NCBI GenBank assembly: GCA_039090855.1
Contig: CM077005.1
Coordinates: 78,922,607 to 78,986,606 of the forward strand
Length of the DNA: 64,000 nt
Direction: 5' to 3'
DNA from: Macrothele yani
Taxonomy: Eukaryota; Arthropoda; Arachnida; Araneae; Macrothelidae
Made by a program: the position numbers and the translations under genes. Every line of letters starts with the position of its first letter. The first letter of the stretch is position 1. Below the pieces are notes generated by a model. The model did not search any database, was not told where the DNA came from, and saw only the letters and a list, made by a program, of their open reading frames with translations. This document shows positions 11,694-22,215 of this stretch, one piece after another.

Positions 11694-13429
11694 GTAATTT
11701 TATTATTTTACCTATGTTGTATGTTTTAAATATTAAAAAAACTATTTTCATTGATGCTCAAATTCTACAGTTTCTTACTGTGAAAAGTTGTAAGAAAAGA
11801 AATTTGTAAAGAGAGGGGAAAATGCAGATCTGTGTATTCTTTGTACAGTCTAAGCATGGTATGTTTTATTTTATTCAGGATTATTCATGTATGTTTGGTA
11901 GTTTTTATTCTGTGTCACAAAATAAGACCGTCAAATTGCTATAATTTTCTTCACAAGGAGGAAAAAGCAACAACACTGGTTCATAGCTGTTAACAGGGCA
12001 CCTTCCCACTTTTTTTATTATACTGATAAATATTGATGAACATGACTAGCGGCATCGTGTATTCATGCAGTGACTTCGTGATGCATCACATTTTACTGTT
12101 TCCTCAGTTCAAATTTGATACCTTGTCTGTTACCGTAACTAACCCACTTAGTGCGACGCGGCCGATTCACTAAGTGGGTTAGTTATGAGACGCGGGCCGA
12201 ACAATAGGCCTTCGAGTTTGATCCGAGTATTTCCCGAATCAGATGGCGGGTATCAGTGTCGATGATCATATCATTTATCAATCATATCGTTTTGAAATGC
12301 TTTTTTTTTTTTTTAAATAGTAGAATTTGAAATAGTTAAAATGTTTTTTTTTTTTTTTTGAAATTGTTTTTTTTTTTAAAATAGTGATGCAACAGCTATT
12401 TTTTAAATTGGATGATTCTTGATGGAATGACCCTAAAGCAAAGGTTGTTTTCTGCTGGTTCTGTGCAGTCTTCCTTAACACTGACATATCATGCATGTGT
12501 AAGATGGGGATTGTGTAATAGCAGTGCTTGTTCTTAGTTAATATTAGGGCAATCACTCATTTAGATTGTCCTATCAAATTTTAGCAAAAGATTGTATTGT
12601 ATAATGCTCCTCATTTGCAACTCTATACAGCATCATTTGTATTTATTGTTTATGTTTGCCAGTGAATCCAAGTTAAGGCCTTATCGGTTGCTTTGATTCT
12701 GTCATATAATCAGTAGATTATTTGTTAAAATAATAATAAATGTACTTTTTGCAGATTGTATGGAGGAAAATACAGTGCAGTATTATGGACAGGGTCGGCA
12801 GGTTTTTGACATGTGACACTTTTTGGCAATTTTAACTGTGGTATAAACTGTCACATCAAAAACCTCTAATACTGCATTTCAATACAAAAATATATTTTTA
12901 ATATAACAAATGTACATTGCATGTAATGTTTAAAATGTCAATAATATGTGAGTAATAAATAAACTAGTATAGGATTATTAAATAATAAAATTTTCTACTT
13001 TCTAAGCATTTATGTATAAATAAGCAGTATGATAAAATTTCTCTTGTTAAACATTACAGCAAATTCAAGCATATTATGAGTCAACTGATATTTTCTGGAC
13101 CAAAATTTGTGTTTGTTCTAACATGGAATGTATTTTGTTAACCAGACAAATAGCATTCAAATAGCATTCTCAATCACAAAAGATAAAATAAACCTTAATT
13201 GGACATTGTGATGTGCAAGTTTAGTATTGCAAAGGTCAACTAATTTATTATTTTTGAACATGTTTTCCTTCAGCTCTGAAAAAAATAATATCTTCTTGAA
13301 TACTATGTATGAGATGTTTACAGTTAACATAATTGAGAGTTGGTTGATTCAACCATTCTTCTGATATGAGGAATGTCCAGTTTCTCCCTTTGCAACTATT
13401 TATAGAGGGAAAATAACATTTAACAATAA
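11694..13429 (+). other. Start of host intron 1; mostly unassigned
   Basis: AT-rich non-coding sequence after the donor at 11694. It contains the perfect hairpin at 12136-12185 and poly-T tracts at 12300-12380. I saw no other gene. Confidence 0.5.
12136..12185. repeat. Perfect 18-bp inverted repeat (hairpin)
   Basis: TAACTAACCCACTTAGTG at 12136-12153 is followed after 14 nt by its exact reverse complement at 12168-12185. The loop is GC-rich (CGACGCGGCCGATT), in contrast to the AT-rich intron. It may be the fused ends of a lost transposon or a structured site; function is unknown. Confidence 0.8.
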
Positions 13430-14110
13430 TTAAGGACAGTGGAAACATCGAAACATCGCGAAAAAAAAAATTACGAGTACACATTTTTTTTCGCTTCGTC
13501 CGACTTCTGTTTTCGGAAAATTTCCCTCCGTTTTCAAGCTGAAACACAATCGGTTATCAAACAAAGTTATATTTTACAAAAACAATCAGCAGAAGAAATA
13601 ATGCGAGGGAAAAAAACAAATTACAATTACAGAATAAATCTGCAGTTCGTCTAACTTCAGTTTTTCGAAAGTTTTGAAAGACGAAATTCCGTCCCCAGCC
13701 CGAAAACGCCTCCCCCTACCACCGCCACCACGCACGCACCCCCCCCCCCAAAAAAAAATTATCTTCAGTTTTGATGACAACAAAGAGTTACTCTTCGAAT
13801 CCGCGAAAGAAACTCTTGCCTAAAGTTTACAAGAAAATTTTTACTCCGTCGAACTTCCGTTATCAGAAACTATTGTCCACACTTTCAAGCTGAAATGCAA
13901 ACATTTATGCAATAAATTGATATTTAATAACAATACTGGACAGAGAAAACTTCGCGAGAAAAAGAAATTATGTTCACGGGAAAAAATTTCACTCAATTTA
14001 ACTTTCATTTTCGGAAGTTCTGAAAAACGGAATACCGCTCCCCAGGCGGAAAACGAGTCAACACACACACTAATCCTCCGAAAATAAAACATTATCTTCT
14101 TTTTTTCCAT
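13430..14110 (-). repeat. Divergent tandem satellite, array 2 (inverted)
   Basis: Read on the minus strand, this matches the monomers at 1430-2000. 'AACGGAAGTTCGACGG' and 'gaaaatgaaagttaa' type blocks are followed by 'ttt(t/c)ccgt(g/a)aa' and 'tcgcgaagttttctc'. About four monomers of ~155-175 bp are visible. A C-rich/A-rich tract interrupts at 13740-13758. Confidence 0.6.
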
Positions 14111-14795
14111 CGCTCGTGTATAACCTAAATGTGGAATTCCGCGAATCCGAAGAACAATCTCATGCCTGATTCATAACAGTCTGCGATATGCAAAATGAAC
14201 TGCTCATATGGGTCTACGCATGGAAGCCGATTCACGGGTCCATAAACTGATTATGTTCCCGATGTATTTCAGTGCAATTTTAGGAACTCTGAAGGGTCCA
14301 TTTCTAAATCACGTATTTTTACAGAGGATACGTTTTTAACGCGCAAATTTTGCAAGCGATCCAAAAGCTGACCCAAGATTTTATATTTATATATATATTT
14401 TCTTAAAATTTCGTAAGGCAGGAGACTCCCGCTTAACAGCTTTGTTTTCGGCGGGAATCTCGCACTGAAATGGCAATTAAACAAACTTCAAAACACGTCG
14501 CTTTTCACTTCCTCCACGCCAAGGTTTAACGGCACCACACTGTACCAATACACTAGCGTCTCAATCCCGACACGGCTGAAATGCGCATGCCCATCAGTTG
14601 AGCTGCTCTTTCCCACACTGCCTTGAAGGTTCTTCCGAATGATTGCCGAAAGCCGATCCCTAGCTGATTAGCTCGGCAATGGGAACCAAATCATGATTTT
14701 TTCATAAACGGTGACATACGCATTTCTAAATTTTAAAGCGTATTTAGTGTTTTTCAGGCGTGAAATACGCGTGTAGTGGCGTTATCGCGATCTCT
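14111..14795. other. No recognisable gene
   Basis: Moderately AT-rich intronic sequence with no family motif or repeat I can support. Confidence 0.4.
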
Positions 14796-14796
14796 G

Positions 14797-14929
14797 CCCG
14801 ATGGTATAGTTATACCGCTTATAGGCGGTCTTCAGAGCCCCTTTATTGGGAACAGGATGCACCACGAGGAGGCGGGGTTGACATTTGGGAGAGGCTGTGA
14901 TGTTACGCATCACCTGAAGTTACATCCCT
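14797..14929 (-). mobile_element. Isolated RTE leader module
   Basis: About 130 bp equal to the 5' leader of LINE copies 1 and 3 (minus orientation). It starts at GGATGTAACTTCAGGTGATG near 14929 and ends at the GGTATAGTTATACC block. No LINE coding sequence follows it at 14796. A (TA)n run (about 14930-14957) separates it from the 3' end of LINE copy 2. LINEs are usually truncated at the 5' end, so a 5'-only piece is unusual. Confidence 0.75.
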
Positions 14930-14972
14930 TATATATATATATATATATATATATATCTCATCATCATCATCA

Positions 14973-16973
14973 TCAGCCATTCTCAATCCACTGCTGGACG
15001 TAGGTCTGCCCAAGTTTCCTCCACAACGGTCTGTCTTGTGCCAGTCTCCTCCATGTCAATCCCGCATACTTTCGAATTTCATCCACCCACCTCCCATGTG
15101 GCCATCTTCTGGGTCTTTTCCTGTCCCTTGGAATCCAATCTAAAATTTCGGCTGTCCATCGATGATCTGTCCTTCTGGCAGTATGCCCAGCCCATTGCCA
15201 TTTCAGGGATTTAACTCTGATCATGATGTCTTCCACTCTTGTCATTTTTTGGATCCACGACTTCCTCTTCTTATCTCTCCTGGTTACACCAAGCATGCAC
15301 CTCTCCATGCTGCTTTGAGTTGTCTGCAGCCTTTGTATGTCTCTTTTAGTTAAGGTCCATGTCTCTGCACCATACGTAAGCACTGGAAGGATGCATTGAT
15401 CAAGCACTTTTCTTTTAAGACATAATGGCATATTGCTCTTGAAAATTATGCTATTTCTTCCAAAAACTCTCCAGGCAAGTTTTGTACGCTGATTAATTTC
15501 TTCATCAATGTGACCCTCACTTGATATCTGCTGTCCAAGATAAACGTACATGTCTGTTATCTCCAGCTTTTCTCCATCAATCGATAAATCTTCATTTCTT
15601 GTAAAAGCATTGAACATCACTTTTGTCTTCTGAAAGTTCATTTTTAATCCCACTTCTTTACTCTTGTCAGCAAGTTCCTGGAGCATACTCTGCAGCTCTG
15701 ATGGGGTAGTTGCAAAAATGACTACGTCATCAGCTAAACGAAGGTCGGTTAGATAATCTCCATTAATCTTTATCCCTTTGTTTTCCCAGTTCAGTGATTG
15801 AAAGACATTTTCCAATGTGGCATTAAAGAGCTTGGGAGATATGGTGTCACCTTGTCTCACTCCTTTTCCAATTTTTATGTGTGTTGTATTTTCAAACAGC
15901 CGAATCTTTGCACTTGCATTTTCATAGATGTTATTTATGATATTAATGTATGCATCTTCAATACCGCAGGATTTCAGAGCCATTGTAACTGCTGATGGTT
16001 TCACCGAATCAAAGGCTTTTTCATAATCGATAAAAGCCATGCACAATAGAAGTTCGTATTCCCTCGCTCTTTCAATTAGTTCTCTCAGTACGTGGATATG
16101 ATCTATTGTGCTGTAGCCACTCCTGAATCCAGCTTGTTCTCTCGGTTGAGCCATGTCCAGTGTTACCTTCAAGCGGTGTGAAAGAACTTTAGTGAAGATT
16201 TTATAAACCACTGATAGGAGGCTGATAGGTCTGTAGTTCCTGAGATCCTCAATGTCACCTTTTTTATGTAGCAAGATCATTGTAGCGTTGTTCCAATCCT
16301 CAGGAATCTTCCCTTCATTAAGGCATCGAGTGAAAATTTGGGCGAGTACTGTTTCGATTTCTCCACTTGCTTCTTGTATGATGCCTACAGTAATTCCATC
16401 TTCTCCTGGAACTTTTCCGCGCTTCATGTTCTTGATTGCATGTGCAACTTCTGCTGGGAGGACTGGAAGAACTCTGGTAACTTTCATGATGTCTGGAGTA
16501 CATGTATCATCGCTTTCATATAATTTGGAATAGAAATCTTTCGCTCTTGTTAAAATTTCTCCTCTTTTTCTTGTTACAGAACCATCTTCTTTTCTCAGTG
16601 CCATAATCTGTTTTCCTCCCTTACTGAGATGTCCCTTTGCTATCTTTAGGCTTTGGTTGTTTTCAATTGCTTTCCTCACTAGTTCACAGTTGAATTTCCT
16701 TACGTCTTCAGTGATACTTTTTCGTACTGTCTTGCATAGCTCTATATATTCCACTTTGGAAGTCACATCTTTAGTTGTCCTCATCTCTCTTCTTTTTTGT
16801 GTCAACATTTTGGTTTTTCCTGATAATTTGTTTACATGCAACTTGTTCTTAGACCCAGCTAATTTTGTTGCTGTTTCCATAAGAGCTTTGGTTATTTTTC
16901 TGTTAACTTCAGAAATATCCACTTCTTCTGATGTTAGGCCTTCTAACGCAGAGAATCTGTTCTTCAGTTCCAA
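14973..16973 (-). CDS. RTE reverse transcriptase and C-terminal domain, uninterrupted 666 aa
   Basis: This open frame encodes the reverse transcriptase that copies the LINE RNA at the nicked target. Visible RT blocks are NYRPISLL near residue 246, IDYEKAFDSV near 313, GVRQGDTISPKLFN near 370 and the catalytic box LADD near 412 (copies 4 and 6 have FADD). The C-terminus has GAETWTLTKRD and a conserved WAGHTARR..RWTAEILDW region, ending ...QWIENG. The first Met is not the true start: the endonuclease portion lies upstream and is disconnected by frame breaks near 17050 and a nonsense codon near 17492. The RT half has stayed open, so this insertion is fairly young or was active until recently. 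Confidence 0.88.
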   Translation of the reverse strand: MELKNRFSALEGLTSEEVDISEVNRKITKALMETATKLAGSKNKLHVNKLSGKTKMLTQKRREMRTTKDVTSKVEYIELCKTVRKSITEDVRKFNCELVRKAIENNQSLKIAKGHLSKGGKQIMALRKEDGSVTRKRGEILTRAKDFYSKLYESDDTCTPDIMKVTRVLPVLPAEVAHAIKNMKRGKVPGEDGITVGIIQEASGEIETVLAQIFTRCLNEGKIPEDWNNATMILLHKKGDIEDLRNYRPISLLSVVYKIFTKVLSHRLKVTLDMAQPREQAGFRSGYSTIDHIHVLRELIERAREYELLLCMAFIDYEKAFDSVKPSAVTMALKSCGIEDAYINIINNIYENASAKIRLFENTTHIKIGKGVRQGDTISPKLFNATLENVFQSLNWENKGIKINGDYLTDLRLADDVVIFATTPSELQSMLQELADKSKEVGLKMNFQKTKVMFNAFTRNEDLSIDGEKLEITDMYVYLGQQISSEGHIDEEINQRTKLAWRVFGRNSIIFKSNMPLCLKRKVLDQCILPVLTYGAETWTLTKRDIQRLQTTQSSMERCMLGVTRRDKKRKSWIQKMTRVEDIMIRVKSLKWQWAGHTARRTDHRWTAEILDWIPRDRKRPRRWPHGRWVDEIRKYAGLTWRRLAQDRPLWRKLGQTYVQQWIENG

Positions 16974-17052
16974 CTTGAAGGTATTATGCTGTTTTTTAAG
17001 GTTGGTTATGTCAATACATTTTGTTTGTCTTATGAGCTTGCCACGTTCGAGT

Positions 17053-17928
17053 TTAGTGTTGGTTGAGGTGTACCTTACATCTCAGCAATCTATGGTCACT
17101 ACCTGTGTTGAACTTGTTTAGCACACTGCGGTCTTCTATGACAAATTTTTTGTTACACATAATAAAATCAATTTCACTTGTCGTCCCATTTGGATGTCTC
17201 CATGTCCATTTCCTGTGTGGCTTTTTCTTGAAAAAGGAGTTCAAGATGAAAAACCCTTCTGCCTCTGCAAACTCAACGAAAGTATTTCCACGCTGGTTTC
17301 TGTTGCTTTGACCGAATTTACCTACTGAAGTTTCATTCTGTTGCCGTTGCCCTATTTTTGCATTGAAATCTCCCATAATTATCTTCAAATGCTGCTTACC
17401 TTTATTATTTAGATGACAAATTTCCTCATAAAATTCTTCAATTTCTTCTTCAGGATGACTTGTGGTGGGTGCATAAGTTTGAATAATCTGAGCCTAGTAT
17501 CTTCTGGAGAGTTGGATAACGAGCCGTGCAGCTCTGTCAGAACAACTTTCAACTTCTACAACTTTATCCTTCAGTTTCTTGTTTATTATAAATCCAACAC
17601 CACTAGTTTTGCCAGTATCTGTCCCACGATAGTAGAAGAGATGTCCACTTTTCAGTTCAATGAGATCTTCTCCTTTTCTCCTTACCTTACTTAGTCCGAC
17701 GATGTCCCACTTGATCCTTTGTAGTTCCTCTTCCAATTCAAGAAGCCTTGAATCAGAAGATAGGGAGCGTCCATTATACGTAGCCAAGGTCAGCATCAGA
17801 TGGCAGCCTAGTCCGGTCTTCCGGGGATTCTTAGCACCCTCTGCCTTCATGTCGCACTGGCCGCTGACTTGGCCAGGTACATTCCAGCTGCCGGAGACTG
17901 AGGGCCAAGATTTAAGTTGTGGAGTCAT
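17053..17928 (-). pseudogene. RTE endonuclease region of copy 2, broken
   Basis: The upstream half of copy 2's ORF is split into pieces at 17928-17494 and 17388-17053. The first carries WDIVGLSKVRRKGE and the leader-proximal FNGRSL-like block (YNGRSL here). It ends where CAG in the other copies is TAG. The second carries GDFNAKIGQRQ and EIDFIMCNKKFV. A short insertion near 17060 ('ttggttgagg' versus 'ttgagg' in copy 1) shifts the frame before the RT region. Confidence 0.82.
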
Positions 17929-18025
17929 TTTGGAGGGGTTTGGCCATAACTCACCATGCTGGCCAAGCGGATTGGTGAGGGTGGGATAGCATTTCCTCTA
18001 ATCCCGATGGTATAGTTATACCATT

Positions 18026-18084
18026 ATATATATATTAGGAATGTAAGAGATGTATATATATATAATTATATATATATATATATG
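18026..18084. repeat. (TA)n-rich spacer between head-to-head LINEs
   Basis: Alternating TA runs with 'ggaatgtaag' interspersed lie between the 5' ends of copies 2 and 3 and form the centre of a large inverted repeat. Confidence 0.8.
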
Positions 18085-18378
18085 AATGTAAGGAATGTAA
18101 GGTCAGGTGATGCGTAACATCACGGCCTCTCCTTGACAAATGTCAACCCCGCCTTCTCGTGGTGCATCCTGTTCCCACTAAAGGGGCTCTGACGACCGCC
18201 TATAGTGGTATAACTATACCATCGGGATTAGAGGAAATGCTATCCCACACTCACCAAACCGCTTGGCCAGCGTGGTGAGTTATGGCCAAACCCCTCCAAA
18301 ATGACTCCATAACTTAAATCTTGGCCATCAGTCTCCGGCAGCTGGAATGAACCTGGCCAAGACAGCGGCAAGTGCGAC

Positions 18379-19385
18379 ATGAAGTCAGAGGGTGCTAAGA
18401 ATCCCCGGAAGACCGGACTAGGCTGCAATCTGATGCTGACCTTGGCTACGTTTAACGGACGCTCCCTATCTTCTGATTCAAGGCTTCTTGAATTGGAAGA
18501 GGAACTACAAAGGATCAAGTGGGACATCGTCGGGCTAAGTGAGGTAAGGAGAAAAGGAGAAGATCTCATTGAACTGAAAAGTGGACATCTCTTCTACTAT
18601 CGTGGGACAGATACTGGCAGAACTAGTGGTGTTGGATTTATAATAAACAAGAAACTGACGGATAAAGTTTTAGAAGTTGAAAGTTCCTCTGACAGAGCTG
18701 AGCTGCACGGCTCGTTATCCAACTCTCGAGAAGATACCAGGCTCAGATTATTCAAACTTATGCAGCCACCACAAGTCATGCTGAAGAAGAAATTGAAGAA
18801 TTTTATGAGGAAATTCGTGATCTAAATAATAAAGGTAAGCAGCACTTGAAGATAATTATGGGAGATTTCAATGCAAAAATAGGGCAACGGCAACAGAATG
18901 AAACTTCAGTAGGTAAATTCGGTCACAGCAGCAGAAACCAGCGTGGAAATACTCTCGTTGAGTTTGCAGAGACAGAAGGGTTTTTCATCATGAACACCTT
19001 TTTCAAGAAAAAGCCACACAGGAAATGGACATGGAGACATCCAAATGGGACAACAAGTGAAATTGACTTTATTATGTGTAACAAAAAATTCGTCATAGAA
19101 GACTGCAGTGTGCTAAACAAGTTCAACACAGGCAGTCACCATAGATTGGTGAGATGTAAGATGCACCTCAACACTAAACTCAAACGTGGCAAGCTCATAA
19201 GACAAACAAAATGCATTGACATAACCAACCTTAAAAAACACCATAATACCTTCAAGTTAAAACTGAAGAACAGATTCTCCGCTTTAGAAGGCCTAACATT
19301 GGAAGAAGTGGATATTTCTGAAGTCAACAGAAAAGAAACCAAAGCTCTTATGGAAACAGCAAGCAACAAAATTAGCTGGGTCTAA
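18379..19385 (+). pseudogene. RTE endonuclease of copy 3, frameshifted
   Basis: Two open stretches (18379-18825 and 18846-19385) cover the endonuclease: FNGRSL, WDIVGLSEVRRKGE, then GDFNAKIGQRQ and EIDFIMCNKKFV. A frame change near 18710-18840 separates them. It corresponds region by region to 17928-17053 of copy 2, read in the opposite direction. Confidence 0.82.
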
Positions 19386-19556
19386 GAACAAGTTGCATGT
19401 GAACAAATTATCAGAAAAAACCAAAATGTTGATGCAAAAAAGAAGAGAGATGAGGACAACTAAAGAAGATGTGACTTCCAAAGTGGAATACATAGAGCTA
19501 TGCAAGACAGTATGAAAAAGTATCACTGAAGAGTAAGGAAATTCAACTGTGAACTA

Positions 19557-19979
19557 GTGAGAAGAGCAATTGAAAACAACCAAAGCATAAAGATAGCAAA
19601 GGGATATCTCAGTAAGGGAAGAAAACAGATTATGGCACTGAGAAAAGAAGATGGTTCTGTAACAAGAAATAGTAGCAAAATTTTGACAAGAGTGAAAGAT
19701 TTCTACTCCAAATTATATGAAAGGTATGATACATGTACTCCAGACATCATGAAAGTTACCAGAGTTCTTCCAGTCCTCCCAGCAGAAGTTGCACATGCAA
19801 TCAAGAACATGAAGCGGGGAAAAGCTCCAGGAGAAGATGGAATTACTGTAGACATCATACAAGAAGCAAGTGGAGAAATCGAAACAGTACTCGCCCAAAT
19901 TTTCACTCGATGCCTTAATGAAGGAAAGATTCTTGAATATTGGAACAACACTACAAATGATCCCGCTACATCTACATAA
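19557..19979 (+). pseudogene. RTE reverse transcriptase N-part of copy 3, broken
   Basis: Contains the linker and fingers region before the RT core, including MKRGKAPGEDGIT and EVAHAIKN. It ends at a frameshift near 19970; the expected NYRPISLL block follows in another frame (about 20000-20035) and is then cut off by the foreign insertion at 20057. Confidence 0.82.
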
Positions 19980-20448
19980 AAAAGGTAGACATTGAGGATC
20001 TGAGAAACTACAGACCTATCAGCCTCCTATCAGTGGTTTATAAAATCTTCACTAAATGAAAAAACCATGAGGAATAACCACTCACTCACCATAAAGATCA
20101 TGGTAACCTCCAATGACCACACACTTCCAACACGTCATTCATCGTGATGTAACTGGGCTTCCACAGGTTTACAGACTTCTTGCTTACGCTTCTTATTTTC
20201 GGGTGTGAAACATCGTTTTTTTTTTTCCTTTGCCTTATAAGATGTTACTATAATGCTTGTCAATTCGATAAAAATCACACATACAACTCATTCATACAAT
20301 TCAAGTAAAAACTATGTACATAAACCTTACATTCACAGGTGATTAAACCTTGGTCAACTCTAATTATGGAACTCCTCCTTCTGTTTCACAACCTCTGCTA
20401 CTCCCACTGCAAGTGTCACACCCATTCAGCCCCGCACATCCAATCCTC

Positions 20449-20484
20449 TAGTACTTTCGACAGGTCCCTGTCATCTTGAGGAGG
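20449..20484 (-). ncRNA. Hammerhead-ribozyme-like core in Penelope-like 3' region
   Basis: On the minus strand, CTCAAGA is followed by a short hairpin (GACAG..CTGTC) and then GAAA, the layout of a hammerhead core. The canonical first box is CUGAUGA; here it is CTCAAGA, so a conserved core base is changed. Penelope-like elements are known to carry hammerheads. Self-cleavage by this copy is doubtful. Confidence 0.35.
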
Positions 20485-20512
20485 CAGGTGTGTCTCACCC
20501 GCCCACCACAGC

Positions 20513-21217
20513 TCAAGTGAGCAGAGCCATCGAGGCCTGGGCTCCAGTCGCTATCTCTGAATCGTTGTGTCTCTGGCGCCATCTATTGTCCCTGCTGCTC
20601 TTTTTTCCCTCTTTCTTTTTACGCTGCTGTTCAATTTTTATTAGGGCTTTCCATTGTTCGTTTAGGTTACTTGGCTCATTAATGTTGCATAATCTTGATC
20701 TGTTTTTTTCAATTAACACTGATTCTGCAATTCTTAACTGCTTTTCGTTTTTACAGCTCTTAATAATTTTAATATCTTCAAATCTTGGACATTTTTGATT
20801 TTCCATACAGTATTGGGTCAATGCTGTCTTAGCCTCTTTTTTATTCCAATTATTAATATGCTGGTTCAATCTATACTTTAATTTATTCTTGGTGCTGCCT
20901 ATATATGACACAGGTGGTTGCTGGTTTATTGGGATTTCATAAATTCCTGCTCTATCTAATTGGCTAATTTTTTCATTTTTAATCACTAAATTTTTTACAG
21001 TAAGTACCTGATTTCCTACCTGTATGCCATACTTGCCACAAACTTTATTAATTTCTGCTGAAACATTTTCTATATATGGTATTGCTCCCACATATTTTAC
21101 AAGTTTTTTATCAGTCTTGACCTTATTGTAACCTTGAGTTACTTCATAAATCCATTTTTTTAATACCTGTGTAGGGTATCCAAAAGCATATGCAATTTTT
21201 ATAGATTGAACCAGCAT
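20513..21217 (-). CDS. Penelope-like element GIY-YIG endonuclease domain (partial ORF)
   Basis: About 234 residues are open. The GIY-YIG nuclease begins at AGIYEIPINQQPPVSYIGST near residues 91-110, giving the paired GIY and YIG motifs, and continues through an arginine/asparagine-rich helix (RLNQHINNW) to a Glu-containing segment (RIAESVLIEKN) of the catalytic type. Upstream residues resemble the terminal thumb part of a Penelope RT. Such proteins nick DNA to prime reverse transcription. The RT core is missing because the copy is 5' truncated. The first Met lies next to the inverted segment, so it is not a natural start. Confidence 0.8.
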   Translation of the reverse strand: MLVQSIKIAYAFGYPTQVLKKWIYEVTQGYNKVKTDKKLVKYVGAIPYIENVSAEINKVCGKYGIQVGNQVLTVKNLVIKNEKISQLDRAGIYEIPINQQPPVSYIGSTKNKLKYRLNQHINNWNKKEAKTALTQYCMENQKCPRFEDIKIIKSCKNEKQLRIAESVLIEKNRSRLCNINEPSNLNEQWKALIKIEQQRKKKEGKKSSRDNRWRQRHNDSEIATGAQASMALLT

Positions 21218-21257
21218 ATTAATAATTGGAATAAAAAAGAGGCTAAGACAGCATTGA

Positions 21258-21735
21258 CATTATGTCTTAAAAGAAAAGTGTTTGAGCAATGCATACTTCC
21301 AGTGCTTTATGGTGCAGAGACGTGGACCTTAACTAAAAGAGACATACAAAGGCTGCAGACAACTCAAAGAAGCATGGAGAGGTGCATGCTCGGTGTAAGC
21401 AGGAGAGATAAGAAGAGGAACTCGTGGATCCGAAAAATGACAAGAGTGGAAGACATCATGATCAGAGTTAAATCCCTGAAATGGCAATGGGCTGGACATA
21501 CTGCCAGAAGGACAGACCATCGATGGACAGCCGAAATTTTAGATTGGATTCCAAGGGACAGCAAAAGACCCAGAAGAAGGCCACCTGGGAGATGGGTGGA
21601 TGAAATTCGAAAGTATGCGGGAGTGACATGGAGGAGACTGGCACAAGACAGACCGTTGTGGAGGAAACTTGGGGAGACCTTCGTCCAGCAGTGGATTGAT
21701 AATGGTTGACGACGATGATGATGATATAGAATGTA
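21258..21735 (+). mobile_element. RTE-clade LINE, copy 3, 3' part
   Basis: The LINE resumes with the CLKRKVFEQC block and continues in frame to its normal C-terminus (QWIDNG at 21709) and a 3' tail of ATG repeats. It belongs to the copy cut at 20056. Confidence 0.88.
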
Positions 21736-22215
21736 AAAAAAAAAAAAAACACCTTTAACCTCATCAATCTGAGATAAAACTATTTGGAAGAAAATAATAA
21801 TTGTATATATAGAATGTGAAAAAAAAAAGTTTAACCTCATCAATCTGAGATGAAACTATTTGGAAGAAAATAATAATTGTTTATATAGAATGTGAAAAAA
21901 AAAGTTTAACCTCATCAATCTAAGATGAAACTAAAAAAAAAAAAAACCTCATCAATCTGAGATGAAACTATTTAGAAGAAAATAATAATTGTATATATAG
22001 AAACTATTTGGAAGAAAATAATAATTGTATATATAGAATGTGAAAAAAAAAAAAAAGTTTAACCTCATCAATCTGAGATGAAACTAAAAAAAAAAAAAAA
22101 CCTCATCAATCTGAGATGAAACTATTTGGAAGAAAATAATAATTGTATGTATAGAATGTGAAAAAAAAAAGAAAGTTTAACCTCATCAATCTGAGATGGA
22201 ACTATTTGGAAGAAA
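21736..22215. repeat. Minisatellite, 'cctcatcaatctgagatgaa' units
   Basis: At least six units with the block 'cctcatcaatctgagat' at about 21761, 21836, 21911, 21947, 22063, 22101 and 22183. Most units include poly-A, 'ctatttggaagaaaataata' and 'tgtatatatagaatgtg'. Period varies from about 38 to 115 bp through loss or gain of the second half of the unit. Confidence 0.85.

Larger units (their letters stand above)
14958..18025 (-). mobile_element. RTE-clade LINE, copy 2 (near full length)
   Basis: Minus-strand element of about 3.05 kb. It has a partial leader, an endonuclease region (about 17928-17053), a long reverse transcriptase and C-terminal region (16973-14973), and a 3' end that passes through 'atgatgatgatga' into (TA)n. 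Short tandem repeats at the 3' end instead of poly-A are typical of RTE LINEs. It lies head to head with copy 3, separated by (TA)-rich sequence. Confidence 0.9.
18085..20056 (+). mobile_element. RTE-clade LINE, copy 3, 5' part
   Basis: Plus-strand copy with a full leader (18085-18240), endonuclease region and the beginning of the reverse transcriptase. At 20056 the RT sequence stops after 'atcttcactaaa' and a Penelope-like element begins. The 3' end resumes at 21258. The intervening ~760 bp of RT present in copy 2 is absent. Confidence 0.9.
20057..21257 (-). mobile_element. Penelope-like element fragment inside RTE copy 3
   Basis: A minus-strand insert carrying the 3' end of a Penelope-like retroelement: the end of the RT, a GIY-YIG endonuclease domain and the non-coding 3' part. 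Its 5' edge (right side) carries a 55-bp piece (21203-21257) that is the exact-looking inverse of 20818-20872, so the terminal segment was copied back in opposite orientation at the junction. Confidence 0.82.

Noticed and set aside
16252..16533. Plus-strand ORFs opposite the RTE reverse transcriptase (repeated at 19703-19951, 51309-51578, 63307-63558)
   Set aside because: They recur only because the LINE recurs; they are antisense shadows of the conserved RT frame with no recognisable domain.
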